The notes under the pieces are model-generated. The model did not search any database and was not told the DNA's origin. It worked only from the letters and a program-made list of their open reading frames with translations. DNA of 64,000 bases. Source: Epiperipatus broadwayi. Taxonomy: Eukaryota; Onychophora; Udeonychophora; Euonychophora; Peripatidae. Both the position numbers and the translations under genes were made by a program. This document shows, in pieces, positions 1 to 10,500 of this stretch. The DNA lies in contig JAQFVV010006310.1 of assembly GCA_028023455.1 (NCBI GenBank), forward strand, positions 3,720,001 to 3,784,000. Direction: 5' to 3'. Within the stretch, counting starts at the first letter, position 1. The number at the start of each line of letters is the position of its first letter.

Positions 1-29
1 TACTAAAGGATTCATTCTCAAAGAATTTA

Positions 30-1085
30 TTTTAATCAATTTATGGGTGTCTCTTCTACTTAAACACCTGGTGATGCTCTATCATAATCATTGTCCTTCA
101 CCAGATCTATCACATCAACTAGCTGTAGGAGAACTTGCACTTCCATTCACTTGGTCAAGTGGATCAGTTAAACAGCTTCTAATATCATTGACATGCTTTC
201 TGACTTTTCTACCAGTAGCAAGTGTATCACATGCATATTTGTTTTGAAAACACATTTGATATGCTTCCTGTTTGACACTTTTTTTTAATAAATGATGTAT
301 CTAGTTTTCCCAATATTATACTTCACATTTTCTAAATATGTCTCCCTTTTACTATGGATCAATATTGAAATGTGCATTTTGAACTTCTGTTTTATCAGTA
401 TTTCCTCTGGAAGTATTCAGATAGCTCTATTAGTATGAAATGCTGGCAAACATGGCTGAAGTCAAAGCTTCATGCATATCTTGATATTGCGTATTATTCA
501 ATGTCAGTTTCAGGATGAAATAGGAGTGTTAAAATATCTCTTATTTCTTTGTTAGCTACAAAGTCTTTTAATGTCAATGACACAAAACAATACTGTTAGC
601 AGAAATTATTATTTTTGACTAGCTGAGAACAAACAAACAATTCATTTAACACTTTTATGGTGTTCTCTGCACTTATATTTTTTACTGTTTTGTATTCAAT
701 CCATTTTGAGTAAGAGTCAATGACAATTAAGAAAATATATTCATTGAAAGATCCAGAATAATCCATATAAATCATTTGTCATGTGGTCTGTGGCCATGGC
801 TCAAATTTTTATAGTGTAACTTCAGTATTGATTGACACACACTACACCCTTTGACTACTTATTCTCTATCACTATTCATGCTATGCCACCACACACATAA
901 CTTGTCCATTTTTTTTCTCAATCTGACTATTTCAGGGTGACCTTTGTGTAAAAAATTTAATACTTGTTCCTTCCCTCTGTCAGAATCAATAAGTGGATCA
1001 ATACTAAAATGCAGCCATTACACTATGGGTAGACTCTTATGGTCATCCCATATTTGGTTGATAGTAAGGCCATCTCTCTTTGACC
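30..1085 (-). pseudogene. Ty3/gypsy retrotransposon pol remnant (integrase region)
   Basis: Read on the minus strand, this is the integrase part of a gypsy-type polyprotein, broken by stops and frameshifts. From about 990 down to 840 the translation keeps the HHCC zinc-binding pattern (GHPEIVRLR, then VWWHSMN, then CSVCQ). From about 790 down to 650 it keeps the start of the catalytic core (YMDYSG, then LIVIDSYSKWIEYK). Towards position 30 the frames resemble the degraded C-terminal end, with a KVRKHVNDI-like stretch. No LTR is seen and the element continues past the left edge or is truncated. Stop codons interrupt every domain, so it cannot be functional. The family call rests on motif order; the boundaries are approximate. 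Confidence 0.75.
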
Positions 1086-1087
1086 CA

Positions 1088-1835
1088 AATCTTGACTAAT
1101 TAGTATTTTAAAGTGATTTTATATTTAAAAAAGTTAACAATTTGTAACACTTTGATCAGACAATTAATATAGAGGCAAATATACTAGATGAAATTAATCA
1201 TAGAACTAAATATGGACAGTGATTTTGGGTTAAAAAAATTAATAACTATAAATATCTTGGTCAGACTGTTAATACGATGGAAAAATAAATGATGACATCA
1301 ATCATAGAAGTAAACTTATAAGGGATGATTTTCATAGAAATAACTTTATATTAAAAGGAAATATGTCTATGTGCTTGAAAAGGAAGGTTTTAATGAATGT
1401 GTTTTACCAGTATTTACTCATGAATTTGAGCTTTCGATGCTTAATATAAGAACAATGCAGATACTTCTAATCTGACATTTAAGTGTGAAAAGATATACTT
1501 TGGGAATAACAAAAAGAAATCGAAAGTGAAATATGTGGATGAGAAAACAGATATCATTGATATCATTGATAAGGTTAAAAGATTAAAATATAACTGAACT
1601 AGAAATATTGCTAGAAGATAATTGATAAGCAGTTGAAGTATCAAACTGGATCCCAAGAGACTGTAGATAATCTAGAAAGAGATCACAATATGAAATGAAG
1701 CAATTAAATAAAAAAGTTTGCTTGTGAGATTATGGAGAAGAGAACTATGAATCATAGTAATTAAGTTAAACTTGGAGGGACCTTTATCATGCAGTGAATC
1801 AATGTTGATTAAAAATGATGATGAACATTAGTCTT
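1088..1835 (+). pseudogene. RTE-like LINE reverse transcriptase C-terminal remnant
   Basis: The plus strand shows, in shifting frames, the conserved C-terminal region found in RTE-type retrotransposons: NYKYLGQTVN near 1240, a DINHRSKL-like stretch near 1295, KVFNECVLPVFTHE-like codons near 1385-1425, LGITKRNRK near 1500-1525 and a W-I-P-R-D-C-R motif near 1648. It ends in a short GAT-rich tail near 1815-1830. There are several frameshifts and stops. It abuts the gypsy remnant on the opposite strand, so one may have landed beside or within the other. The RTE assignment comes from the motif series; the upstream RT and endonuclease domains are absent. Confidence 0.7.
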
Positions 1836-1869
1836 GTACTGAACAAAATCATTCATTACTAATTAATTA

Positions 1870-1968
1870 TAAATATTAATATCATTTACATTCTTTATTA
1901 CTTTTACTATGCTCTTTACAACCCATTATTAACGTTTTCAATTGCCCCAGCAATCTTCTTCAAAACTA
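1870..1968 (-). repeat. Dispersed repeat R1, copy 1
   Basis: About 95 bp closely match 3751-3853 in direct orientation. Both share the string ACAACCCATTATT and a GCCCCAGCAATCTT block. On the minus strand the unit ends with an AATAAAG-like string, suggesting a retroposon 3' end. The family is not recognised. Confidence 0.6.
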
Positions 1969-2680
1969 TAACAAACACAATACAAATACATAAATACAAA
2001 TATACATGAACATGTAGTTGGCAATCCAATAAGAAAAATAAAGTTATAATAACAATTTTTAGTTTATTTACCATTAAATTAACAAAAAATCAATTTATGG
2101 ATATCCTGAAAACAATTGTGTTTAAATTAAATCATTTAAAATATAGCAAATATAATTTAAAAATTTAAATAAATATAACATATTTTTCTATAAATTAGAT
2201 ATTTAAAAAGAATTTAGTGAGAAAAATCACAGGCAGTTAATTTGGATTGTCAAATACAAACTTTTTTGCATGAGAACAATAAAATCACCAAGAAGTTCCT
2301 CTTAATAATTTTCACTTTTCAATTTAAAAATAAAATAAAATTACAGTTTTATTATTTCCTTATGTTGCATTATATTAATGAAAAAAATTTAAGAATAAAT
2401 GAAATATTTGTTGTAGAGGAATGAACAATTATTTTTGTGAGTGACTAGGTATGGGTATTATTTTCATTAAAATGTTTTCAAACTTTTTCATATTTTGTTC
2501 AAACATTTTTCTATATTATTTTAATAAAATTTATTTTTTAAAATATATTGTATTTTTATCACATGAGTCAACCATCTTGTTGCTTCATGATGTCAACTAA
2601 GCAAAAAATATTTTTACTTATTTTTTAAAAATTATTTTTTTTCTTTGCTTATAAGATTTCCAGAAAATTTTGTGGAAAAG
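1969..2680. other. AT-rich intergenic DNA, nothing recognised
   Basis: The stretch is long A and T runs with short open frames only. A 60-codon frame at 2242-2424 is lysine, asparagine and isoleucine rich, as expected by chance in AT-rich DNA. No repeat partner was noticed in the window. Confidence 0.5.
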
Positions 2681-2767
2681 CAAAAAAATTCGAATTATGC
2701 TATTGCATTCAGAATCCCATGCACAATATTGAGTCTGAATGCCATGCAATCATAGAATTCTTTTTGT
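2681..2767. repeat. Imperfect hairpin with about 30-nt arms
   Basis: The left arm (2681-2713) and right arm (2736-2767) are inverted copies with a few mismatches, sharing an ATTGCAT...ATTCAGA core around a 22-nt loop. It is too short to classify and may be a miniature foldback element. Confidence 0.55.
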
Positions 2768-2815
2768 GGTTGGCCCTGCTATTAGTTATTATATATCATT
2801 AATGTATTAGATAAG

Positions 2816-3130
2816 CGATCCCCAACCTTTTTGCACTTAAGAGCACATTCTATAATACTCGCCAGATGGCAGGCACCATTTATTTTTTCAACGTAAATTT
2901 ATAGTTGGATAATTGTTAATAATACACATAATGTACAAAAAAAAATTATTTCAAAAATAAAATTTTAACATTTGATTACAATATAATACAATAATTTATA
3001 AGAAATTTTAAAAATTAAATTTATTTGTATCACATAAATACTTTTTTATCATGTTTGGATAGTGGCGGGCATATGTAAAATGGTCTGCGTCACCAAGATG
3101 CCCGCAGGCATAGGGTTGGGGACCCCTGTT
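2816..3130. mobile_element. hAT-type nonautonomous DNA transposon (MITE)
   Basis: The element begins GCGATCCCCAACCTTTTTGC and ends GGTTGGGGACCCCTG. The inverse of the right end, CAGGGGTCCCCAACC, is typical of hAT-superfamily termini; the left end carries a few substitutions. Internal DNA is about 310 bp, AT-rich and noncoding. A clean 8-bp target duplication was not found, so the exact edges are uncertain. Internal GC-rich patches sit next to the termini, as in other elements of this type. Confidence 0.75.
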
Positions 3131-3750
3131 TACTTTAAAAAATAACTACATACAAAAACAAATGTTCCATCTAAATTGTTTTGGAGTTCAAAAGTGAATC
3201 TTTCAAACTGATTTTGAGTATTTTAAGAATTATTGATATCCAAGATTTTAAAAATATTTTAAAGCAGCACATAGCATATATGCAGAATTAAATATAAAAT
3301 TTATATTCTTTCAAATAAAATTAAAAAGAAAAAAAAATTAAACATAATTTTAAGATATTAGCAGAGTCAAAAAAATTGAAAGACAAACTTTTTATTGAAT
3401 CTAATAATCAATTTCTTGTGTGAGAGATTCACATTTTAAAGGATCATAATGACATGTTTCACTATGTCCATATAAAAAATATGGACAGGAACATTTTATA
3501 AAACTATTATAATATATTTGCAGCAGATCTTAAAATTGAACTCACAAATTGATATAATATTATATCAAAAGAAATAAAAAATCCCAAGAAAATATTAAAT
3601 TTTGTATGGAAAGTAATTTTGAAAATGTATTATTAAACATTGCTGGAATCCAAAAAATTCTATGAACGTTACTCGTACGGAAATGATATAGCAATAATTA
3701 ATATAAAAAAATTTATATCTAAAACAATGAATTATAGGAAGCTATCAAGA
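3131..3750. other. AT-rich intergenic DNA, nothing recognised
   Basis: No open frame of note, no long repeat and no RNA gene was seen. Homopolymer A and T runs are frequent. Confidence 0.5.
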
Positions 3751-3853
3751 TATTTATATTAATATCATTTATGTTCTTTATTACTTTTACAATGCTTTTT
3801 ACAACCCATTATTGACGGTTTCGATTGCCCCAGCAATCTTTTTCAGAATTTCT
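3751..3853 (-). repeat. Dispersed repeat R1, copy 2
   Basis: This is the second copy of the unit at 1870-1968, in the same orientation, with about ten scattered differences including C/T changes at CpG sites (ACGGTTTCGATT here, ACGTTTTCAATT there). It retains more CpG than copy 1. Confidence 0.6.
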
Positions 3854-4557
3854 ACTTATATTTTCAAATATAATCAAGATATTTGCTGCAAAAAAAGAGA
3901 ATGATTTAATGTTATGATTTTTAATTATTCTGTGAGTTTATTATTACTATTATTAAATTTATTATTATTATTTACTGTTTTCCTGCATTTTTTTAGTTTT
4001 ATATATTCTTATTCGTGTATGTATTTTTAATAAATGTTTTATTTATTTATTTAATGCATATTTTTTTTTATTACCTCCATTACATTTTTCGGTAGACCAT
4101 TTAAAATAAATCCTAGTAGCCTTTCCGTGGGAACTGTAATGTATATTGATTTTATTTGCTGCTACGTATAAATTTATTCTATATAGTAAAATAAACTCAT
4201 TTTAAAAATAATTTTAAAAGGCACAGTTTTTAAGGTTTGCCTCAGGCATCGAAACTAATCGATTCAGTTTTGACAATATTTCCCAGTTGTAAATATTAAT
4301 ATCTTTATTATATAATTTATTTAAATATTTTTTAAGTTAAAAAAAAAATGTATATGTCAAAAAAGTAAAGTATAAAAATATAGGTCATATATCATATTAT
4401 TCTAGGTAATACATAGGTAGCTACTTTATGTAGTACAGGTATTGACCTGCTTTCATTTTTTTATGGAGTGAAGGGCGGCAATAGTTTGCAGTTTTTAAAA
4501 ATATATATTACTAGTTTTTTCTTTTAAATATATATATATAATAGAATAACATAATGA
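3854..4557. other. AT-rich intergenic DNA, nothing recognised
   Basis: There are short microsatellite-like runs (ATTATT near 3945-3975, AT runs near 4500-4540) and no gene-like frame. Confidence 0.45.
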
Positions 4558-5215
4558 AGTATTATATGCGGGATTCGAACTCAGACTTTCACCCGACCCA
4601 CTACTCTCAGTGCCATCTCATATTGCTGACCCACCTGATCACACACATGTTGAAAAGATAAATAATCACCAATATACGTATTTCATGCTAAACCAGCAAT
4701 CATCAGTTGGTCTAGATTACTATCTTCACACACATATATATAATCAGTGCTCAGCTTTATATTAAGACAGCCAATCTTCATACTTTAATGGACAGGCTTC
4801 AAACTATTCCAACTCACAATTCTTCAGCCTTTCATTTCATTGAAAATCTGATGGTGGAACATTCAAAGCCCTCATTAGTGCCAAGGTTGTCATCTTACCC
4901 ATGTTGAGATATTTGTCATTCTGACCCCTCATGTACAGGAGAATAATTCATTTATACATACATATGCAAGGGATGGGCAGAAATTTTACACACTATTTAT
5001 ATAAATTAATATATATAAAGCTGAGCACTGATTATATATAGGTGTGTGAAGATAATAATCTAGACCAACTGATGATTGCTGTTTTAGCATGAAATATGTA
5101 TATTGGTGGTTATTTATCTTTTCAACATGTGTGTGATCAGGTGGGTCAGCAATATGAGATGGCACTGAGAGTAGTGGGTCATGTGAAAGTCTGAGTTCGA
5201 ATCCCGCATATATTA
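4558..5215. mobile_element. Long foldback element FB1 with tRNA-like ends, copy 1
   Basis: Two arms of about 200 bp (4558-4764 and 5014-5215) are inverted copies, with a 249-bp spacer. The outer part of each arm contains GAGTTCGAATCCCGC, an excellent RNA polymerase III B-box/T-arm string, with an A-box-like TGGCACTGAGAGTAGTGGG just inside. Each arm therefore resembles a tRNA-derived SINE, and the whole an inverted dimer. A diverged second copy lies at 12368-12892. The long frame at 4986-5246 (minus) only reflects this repeat. Confidence 0.7.
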
Positions 5216-5631
5216 CATATATAAATACAGGTTTAAGCTTGTACAATGTATAATGAAGTATTAAAAATTTAAATACATGGAAATTTACTTTCTTTTTGCC
5301 TTTTCAAAAAACACTTCTTTAATAATAATTTGAGATATAGCTTAATAAATAACCATCCTACTCCCAAAACAGTGCTTGTATTATAGATAAAGATGCCATT
5401 GGATGGCGCCATTTTCATGCTAAAACTATAAAATATGAACATTCACGGGCCGTTGATTTTAATAATTTTTCTGTGCTTTTTTGTAATGCGAAAATAAAAA
5501 CAAAACAAAATCGTCTTTTTTAAATATTATTTTTTATTAACGTATACAATTTAAATGGTAATAATAAATGTAAAATAAAATCAACAAATTACAATTTGAT
5601 TCATGTTTTTTATATCGTATACTTTTTAAAT
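5216..5631. other. Unique CpG-bearing intergenic DNA
   Basis: From about 5400 onward CpG becomes visibly more frequent than in the flanking repeats. A 10-bp palindrome ATGGCGCCAT at 5403-5412 contains a YY1-like core. No open frame is convincing. The stretch could be regulatory DNA for the exon-like block downstream, but that is inference. Confidence 0.4.
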
Positions 5632-5745
5632 TGTGTTACGGCTTTTTTTTATCAATTTTCTATCGGATATTTTTTTACTTGTGTTACGGCTTTTTTTTTT
5701 ATCAATTTTCTATCGGATATTTTTTTACTTGTGTTACGACTTTTT
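5632..5745. repeat. Minisatellite, about 49-bp unit, 2.3 copies
   Basis: TGTGTTACGGC recurs at 5632, 5680 and 5730 (last with one change). Between them TTATCAATTTTCTATCGGAT is repeated exactly. Unit lengths differ only in a T run. Confidence 0.85.
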
Positions 5746-5798
5746 TTGTTGTTGTTTAACTAAAAAATAATAATCGTAATAAAAGTAAAAGTTGTTAC

Positions 5799-5974
5799 GG
5801 TTAGATTTAGGGTTAGTTTAGGGTTAGGTTTAGGGTTGGTTTTAGGGTTAGTTTAGGGTTAGGTTTAGGGTTAGGTTTAGGGTTAGTTTTAGGGTTAGTT
5901 TAGGGTTAGGTTTAGGGTTAGGTTTAGGGTTAGTTTTAGGGTTAGTTTAGGGTTAGGGTTAGTTTTAGGGTTAG
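5799..5974. repeat. Telomere-like TTAGGG/TTTAGGG/TTTTAGGG array with higher-order structure
   Basis: The stretch is built from GGGTTAG, GGTTTAGGG and GTTTTAGGG variants. Four sub-blocks (11, 12, 12 and 12 bp) combine into a 47-bp higher-order unit that repeats about three times. G-richness is all on the plus strand. It is an interstitial degenerate telomere-type array, not a terminal one, since unique DNA continues on both sides. Confidence 0.85.
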
Positions 5975-6473
5975 TGTTCTGTTTGTTTGTAATGCTAAAA
6001 TAAAAAAATTCAAAATCGTAACTGTACTCGGACAGAAGAAAGAAACTCAAACTTTTTTAAACAACAACAAACACATACAAATGTCTTCTTTACTTATTAA
6101 ACATGTTTATAATATTTGCTTTTTATTAAATTTACAAAAAAACCTGTATATTTGGACTTTTCTTACTGGATATTTTTTTCGTACCGCTCTTTTTTACTTC
6201 AAAAATATACAGACGGTAGAATCTTCTTTGTCTCGTGGAATGTTACTAACAGTAAGTTACTTGACACGTTACCTAATTGCAACTCAATAAAAACATAGAT
6301 ATTTAACATTTTCCCAAATAAAAGTTCAATACAGTACGTTGTAAAAAGTCTTATAATTATTGTTTTAAAAAATCTGAACATTTCAATAGTTTAAAATAAA
6401 AAAAAATCCAATGAAAACAACATTTCAATACAATTCAAATACAAACTCTGTCATCAAGCCGTAATTATTTTAT
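5975..6473. other. Unique DNA with a weak exon-like frame
   Basis: A frame at 6081-6290 ends near an ACA|GTAAGT string (about 6249-6257) that fits a splice donor. The translation is short, hydrophobic and unrecognised in either overlapping frame. It lies between the telomere-like array and the exon-like block at 6474. I cannot support a gene call. Confidence 0.25.
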
Positions 6474-6786
6474 AAATTGTGCGAATTCAGAAAATGTATT
6501 TGCTGCTATGCGACATACATGCTGTACTGCAATGCGACATAGCGGTCTGAATTCTGTAGCACAACAAAAAAGTTGTATTATAGAAAACGCAGGTTCGAAC
6601 GTGTCGGCCGCGGAAACAGCATTTTTATGTGTTTTGGCACAAAAACCGCGCCATAGAGCGGCATCTTTAGCTAAAAGATGAGTACCCCCAAAACTTAGAG
6701 AAAACATTGAGTCGACAAATCATATGGTGAGAGAAAAGAGGCTGAAAATGAATGGATTTAAGAAAGATGATGATCATTGGGCTTAA
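6474..6786 (+). pseudogene. Unrecognised CpG-rich exon-like block with one in-frame stop
   Basis: One plus-strand frame is open for about 100 codons apart from a TGA near 6679-6681. Composition is unlike the surroundings: many CpGs, and a translation rich in alanine, serine, cysteine and arginine (for example AMRHSGLNSVAQQKSC, then VSAAETAFLCVLAQKPRHR). After the stop the frame continues with charged residues (IESTNHMVREKRLKMNG) and ends at a TAA. The minus strand is also open for 81 codons at 6465-6707. The balanced amino-acid composition of the plus frame argues for real, possibly decayed, coding sequence. I do not recognise the family. A chance CpG island is the alternative. Confidence 0.35.
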
Positions 6787-7550
6787 AAAACGATAGGATT
6801 ATTTTCAAAGAGAAGTTGTGAAAAGTAACTTTGAAGAAGCTTGTACCCTAAAATATATAAATATGTGTGTTTATGAATATATATGCATGTATTTATATTA
6901 AGTTCCCTATCAAAAATAAAGTATATAACTAGTGATCATAGCACTATATTCAAACTGATAACCCTTGATCACTACTAATGCTAGCTTGTTATTGCATACT
7001 CCAGTCTGAATACAATTTGTTCTAGTATCTCAATTTTAAAACCACATCAAAGACTTTATAAAGCCTCTTCATCATTAAAAAGCATGTATCTGGAGCTTGT
7101 ATCTTAATAAGGCAATAAGCTCATTAAAGCTTGTTTGAATAATTTATGGGGATAGCAAACAATAACAAACTACATTTGATAATGCCCTTTCATTTGCAAA
7201 ATATGTAAATAAAGAATTATTGCAATTTGATCCAAACATGTCAACTTCTGTCCTTATATCTTTCATGTGTCAAACTTCTATCCTTATATTTTTGATACCA
7301 CCCATTTTAGATAATTACATTAATGATTATTTCTGATCTTTTATTAGATTAAAGATTGGTTATTATTATTATTTCTTGCCCAAATATAAATTTTAAATCC
7401 ACTTAAAGATTAATATATCTGTTTCTCTTTTAATTAGACATAAATACATACTATCATTATTTGAATGTTATCTCATCTTTTTTATCTGGAAAAGATAACT
7501 GATACCAAAGATACATTTTAGGCTCAATAAGTTCAGAAAACATAACAATG
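6787..7550. other. AT-rich intergenic DNA, nothing recognised
   Basis: No gene-like frame, RNA gene or long repeat was seen. Confidence 0.45.
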
Positions 7551-7798
7551 CATTCTAAGATCTAGGTGCAGTGCTCTCAGATCCAAAGCTTCTCACTGAA
7601 GAAAGCCACAAGCTAGAAACTAGTCTGGGGATATTGGATGAGTAGGTATTAGATAGAATTTTATACACAAATCTTTTAGCATCCATTGATTATGCTGGCT
7701 TGCACTAAGTTGCATTACTGTATGGGGAGTTTTGCCTGTTTAACAGCTTGAGCAAGAATAAGAAATGGTGATCATGTGATGTTTAGTGGTTTAACAAT
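7551..7798. repeat. Half-copy of foldback family FB2 (right arm)
   Basis: The sequence from CACAAGCTAGAAACTAGTCTGGGGATATTGG-like DNA through TGATCATGTGATGTTTAGTGG matches the right arm of the element at 35217-35764. The core ATTGGATGAGTAGG is exact. The left arm is missing. Confidence 0.7.
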
Positions 7799-10454
7799 GC
7801 ATGCATTGTATATATAGTGAGGTTTTGTTACAACTTTGTTTGATGCAAATAGACAAATAATTTATAATATTTTTGGTTTAAGATAATTATTTTTGGAAAA
7901 AAATAATGACTTATTTATTGTTTTTAAAAAGTATATTATATATCTAAAAAAAGATATGCTTTTGAGAGTTATTAGTTTCTCCATTTCTTCTATTATTACT
8001 GAAAATAATCTTTTAGGATGAATTTTATAGCCTATTATAAGCACTCTCCCCTCACTGCTCTGCAGAATAATATGGAAAAATACATTAATCAGGCTAAGTA
8101 TAACTTAATAATTATATATATTGTATCTGCCCAGATTAGTGCTGTATATCACAGTTTATATAAAAAATGAAGTTTGTTGATCTTGTTTAATTTCATTTCA
8201 CTTGATCTATGGATAATTGAGTTCTTAAAATATAAATGTTAACTAGATGACCATGGCAACCTAATATTTTAAAATATTTATTTTTGATATTAGCATCAAA
8301 TTATAAATTGATCATGATCAATTTTAGGAGAAATATAAATAAGTGAATAGATAAATAAATATAAGAAAATAATTAAGTGAATTATAAAAAGACCACTTGA
8401 ATAAAATCATTATTAATAATTATTACATATTTCAATTTCTGTTATTACATTCACAGACAACTTACTTATTAAAAAAATTAAATGTTTTATGTTTCATATA
8501 TGTTTGTTTATTAATTAGTTTATTGAAATATATTATTAAAAATATATGTAAATATATATATTCATTACAATGTGTTGAAAAGGTAATATGAATTTTTTAT
8601 TTTTGGTTAAAAATGAAAATTAAGATTGAAATTGTAAAACAAAAAAATTTTTCTTTTATTTTTACTGTATCTAGGATTTAAAGTTTTCATTGCATTAGAG
8701 ACAAATTTTATTAAACAATTTTCTTATGTAAATGAGTGATCATTTAGTTATATCAGCAAGAGTATGTTATAAATAGAACTGAAACACTGTAAGAACTCAA
8801 AGTTCTTATAATTTATTGCTGCTTAGAATGAACATTTTTACATTCAGCTTAAATTTTTTATCAAATTTAATATGATTAGTTTCTAAAACCATGGAATAAT
8901 AAAAACTTTAACTATTTTTCTGTTCAATTGGGGCAGTTTGTTGATGAAATTCCAGGGGAAATGGCAAAATGTAACTTTTAAAAAACCTCAACATGTGTTG
9001 TATTGTAAATAAGCTATAAATATTCCATTGTCAAAATCTAGAATTTCATCTATGTATTTGTGATAAATACAATTCCCATGATGTATATATGGATATCATA
9101 TTTTGATCAATGAACTTCTCAAGATCGATTAATTCAACTTCTATGTGATATTAAGCAATCGAAATTTCTCTTTTTTAATTTAGAAAAATGTTAGCATTTA
9201 ATACTCATTTGGATGTATTTGAATTTTATCAATGAAAGAATTCTCATTATATATTATTACCAATGAAAAAAGATGCAGTTTTGCATCACCCAAGTATCTG
9301 TTATTTTAAAAGATTGGACATATTTATATACTTGAAAGAAAAGTATTGGAATTTAAAAACAAAAGTAATAAATTCAAATCCTCGATTGTTATTATTCATG
9401 CTTTGTCTTCTCTATTTAAGGAAATTGTTCCTATGCATTGAAATCAGAAACAAGGAAACAGGAACATGATGGAACAGTGGGTAAAAAGGAAGGATAAGAC
9501 TTTTCACTTAGATAGTATGATATCTATGTGTATATATTTTTCAATTAAAAAAAGTGTACATTTTGTTCATATTTTATTTTAAAATATAGGATTAAATAAT
9601 ATATATATACATATATGGGTTATTATAGGATTCACATAATAAGAGGTCGGAGAAATTCATTATTTAAACTCTTATCTGATTATATAGGTTAATTTATGCC
9701 CCGATGTTTTTATATTCATGATTTAATTCAGGGATATTCATATAAGAAGAGTTTAAATACAATCGACTTTATGTTTGTTTAATTATTTAGAAATCACATT
9801 AGTGAATAAAGAAAAATCTATTTGATCACTTTTTTTTTCATTGTATATCCTATTTAAAGTCTAGATATTTGGAATCTCTCAGTCAGTTTATATATAGTAT
9901 TATTATCATACAACACATTTTTGAGTTTCATACATATATTTATTTGTTTTTGATTTTTATAGAATGATAGATTTTCAAATTAATTATATATATTCACGAG
10001 AAATCACATTCGTGTTTTTTTTCTTAACTGGTTACGATTTCAGTCAATTGTATATATCGTTTATTTTTATTATTATTAATGTTATTGCTATCCTTACTCA
10101 TTCTTGTTATAAATCAATAAATTTAAAACTAATAAAAATCGAATAAATTTCTCTAATTTTTTTTTTTTAGTGTATAATGTAATTTTTGATGCTTAAATCT
10201 TGATCTAAGATCAAACCAATATCGGTGAGATCTGGTTATACACACATATAATTTTTTTCTTTTTATATGATTGTTATTATTAAGTCCGATTAGATATAAA
10301 CTTTATATTTGTCATTACATTGAAATATTTGGTTGCTTATCTAAGTCAATATTATTGGTAGAAATAATTTTATTAGTTCATGGTTAATCATTAAAGAGCA
10401 TAATTATCCTATTGGTTACAAAGATCGCGATAGATTTTATTCTGTCTTTAGTAA
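7799..10454. other. AT-rich intergenic DNA, nothing recognised
   Basis: Short frames at 7862-8044, 8397-8591, 9263-9469 and 9964-10146 have compositions expected from AT-rich noncoding DNA. The frame at 9964 follows a TTTTTATAG acceptor-like string and is hydrophobic, but nothing else supports it. Confidence 0.45.
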
Positions 10455-10500
10455 GAATGATCTGCCTTAATTATCTCTAAACTTCTTTAAGGCGGATCGT
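10455..10500. repeat. Short hairpin, 12-nt arms
   Basis: GATCTGCCTTAA and TTAAGGCGGATC form a near-perfect inverted pair around a loop of about 18 nt. Significance is unknown. Confidence 0.5.

Noticed and set aside
5199-5213. A functional tRNA gene at the B-box string
   Set aside because: Only the T-arm region is tRNA-like; no complete cloverleaf is formed and the sequence is part of a foldback arm.
4986-5246. 86-codon minus-strand frame
   Set aside because: It is contained in the right arm of foldback FB1 and has an inverted partner in the left arm.
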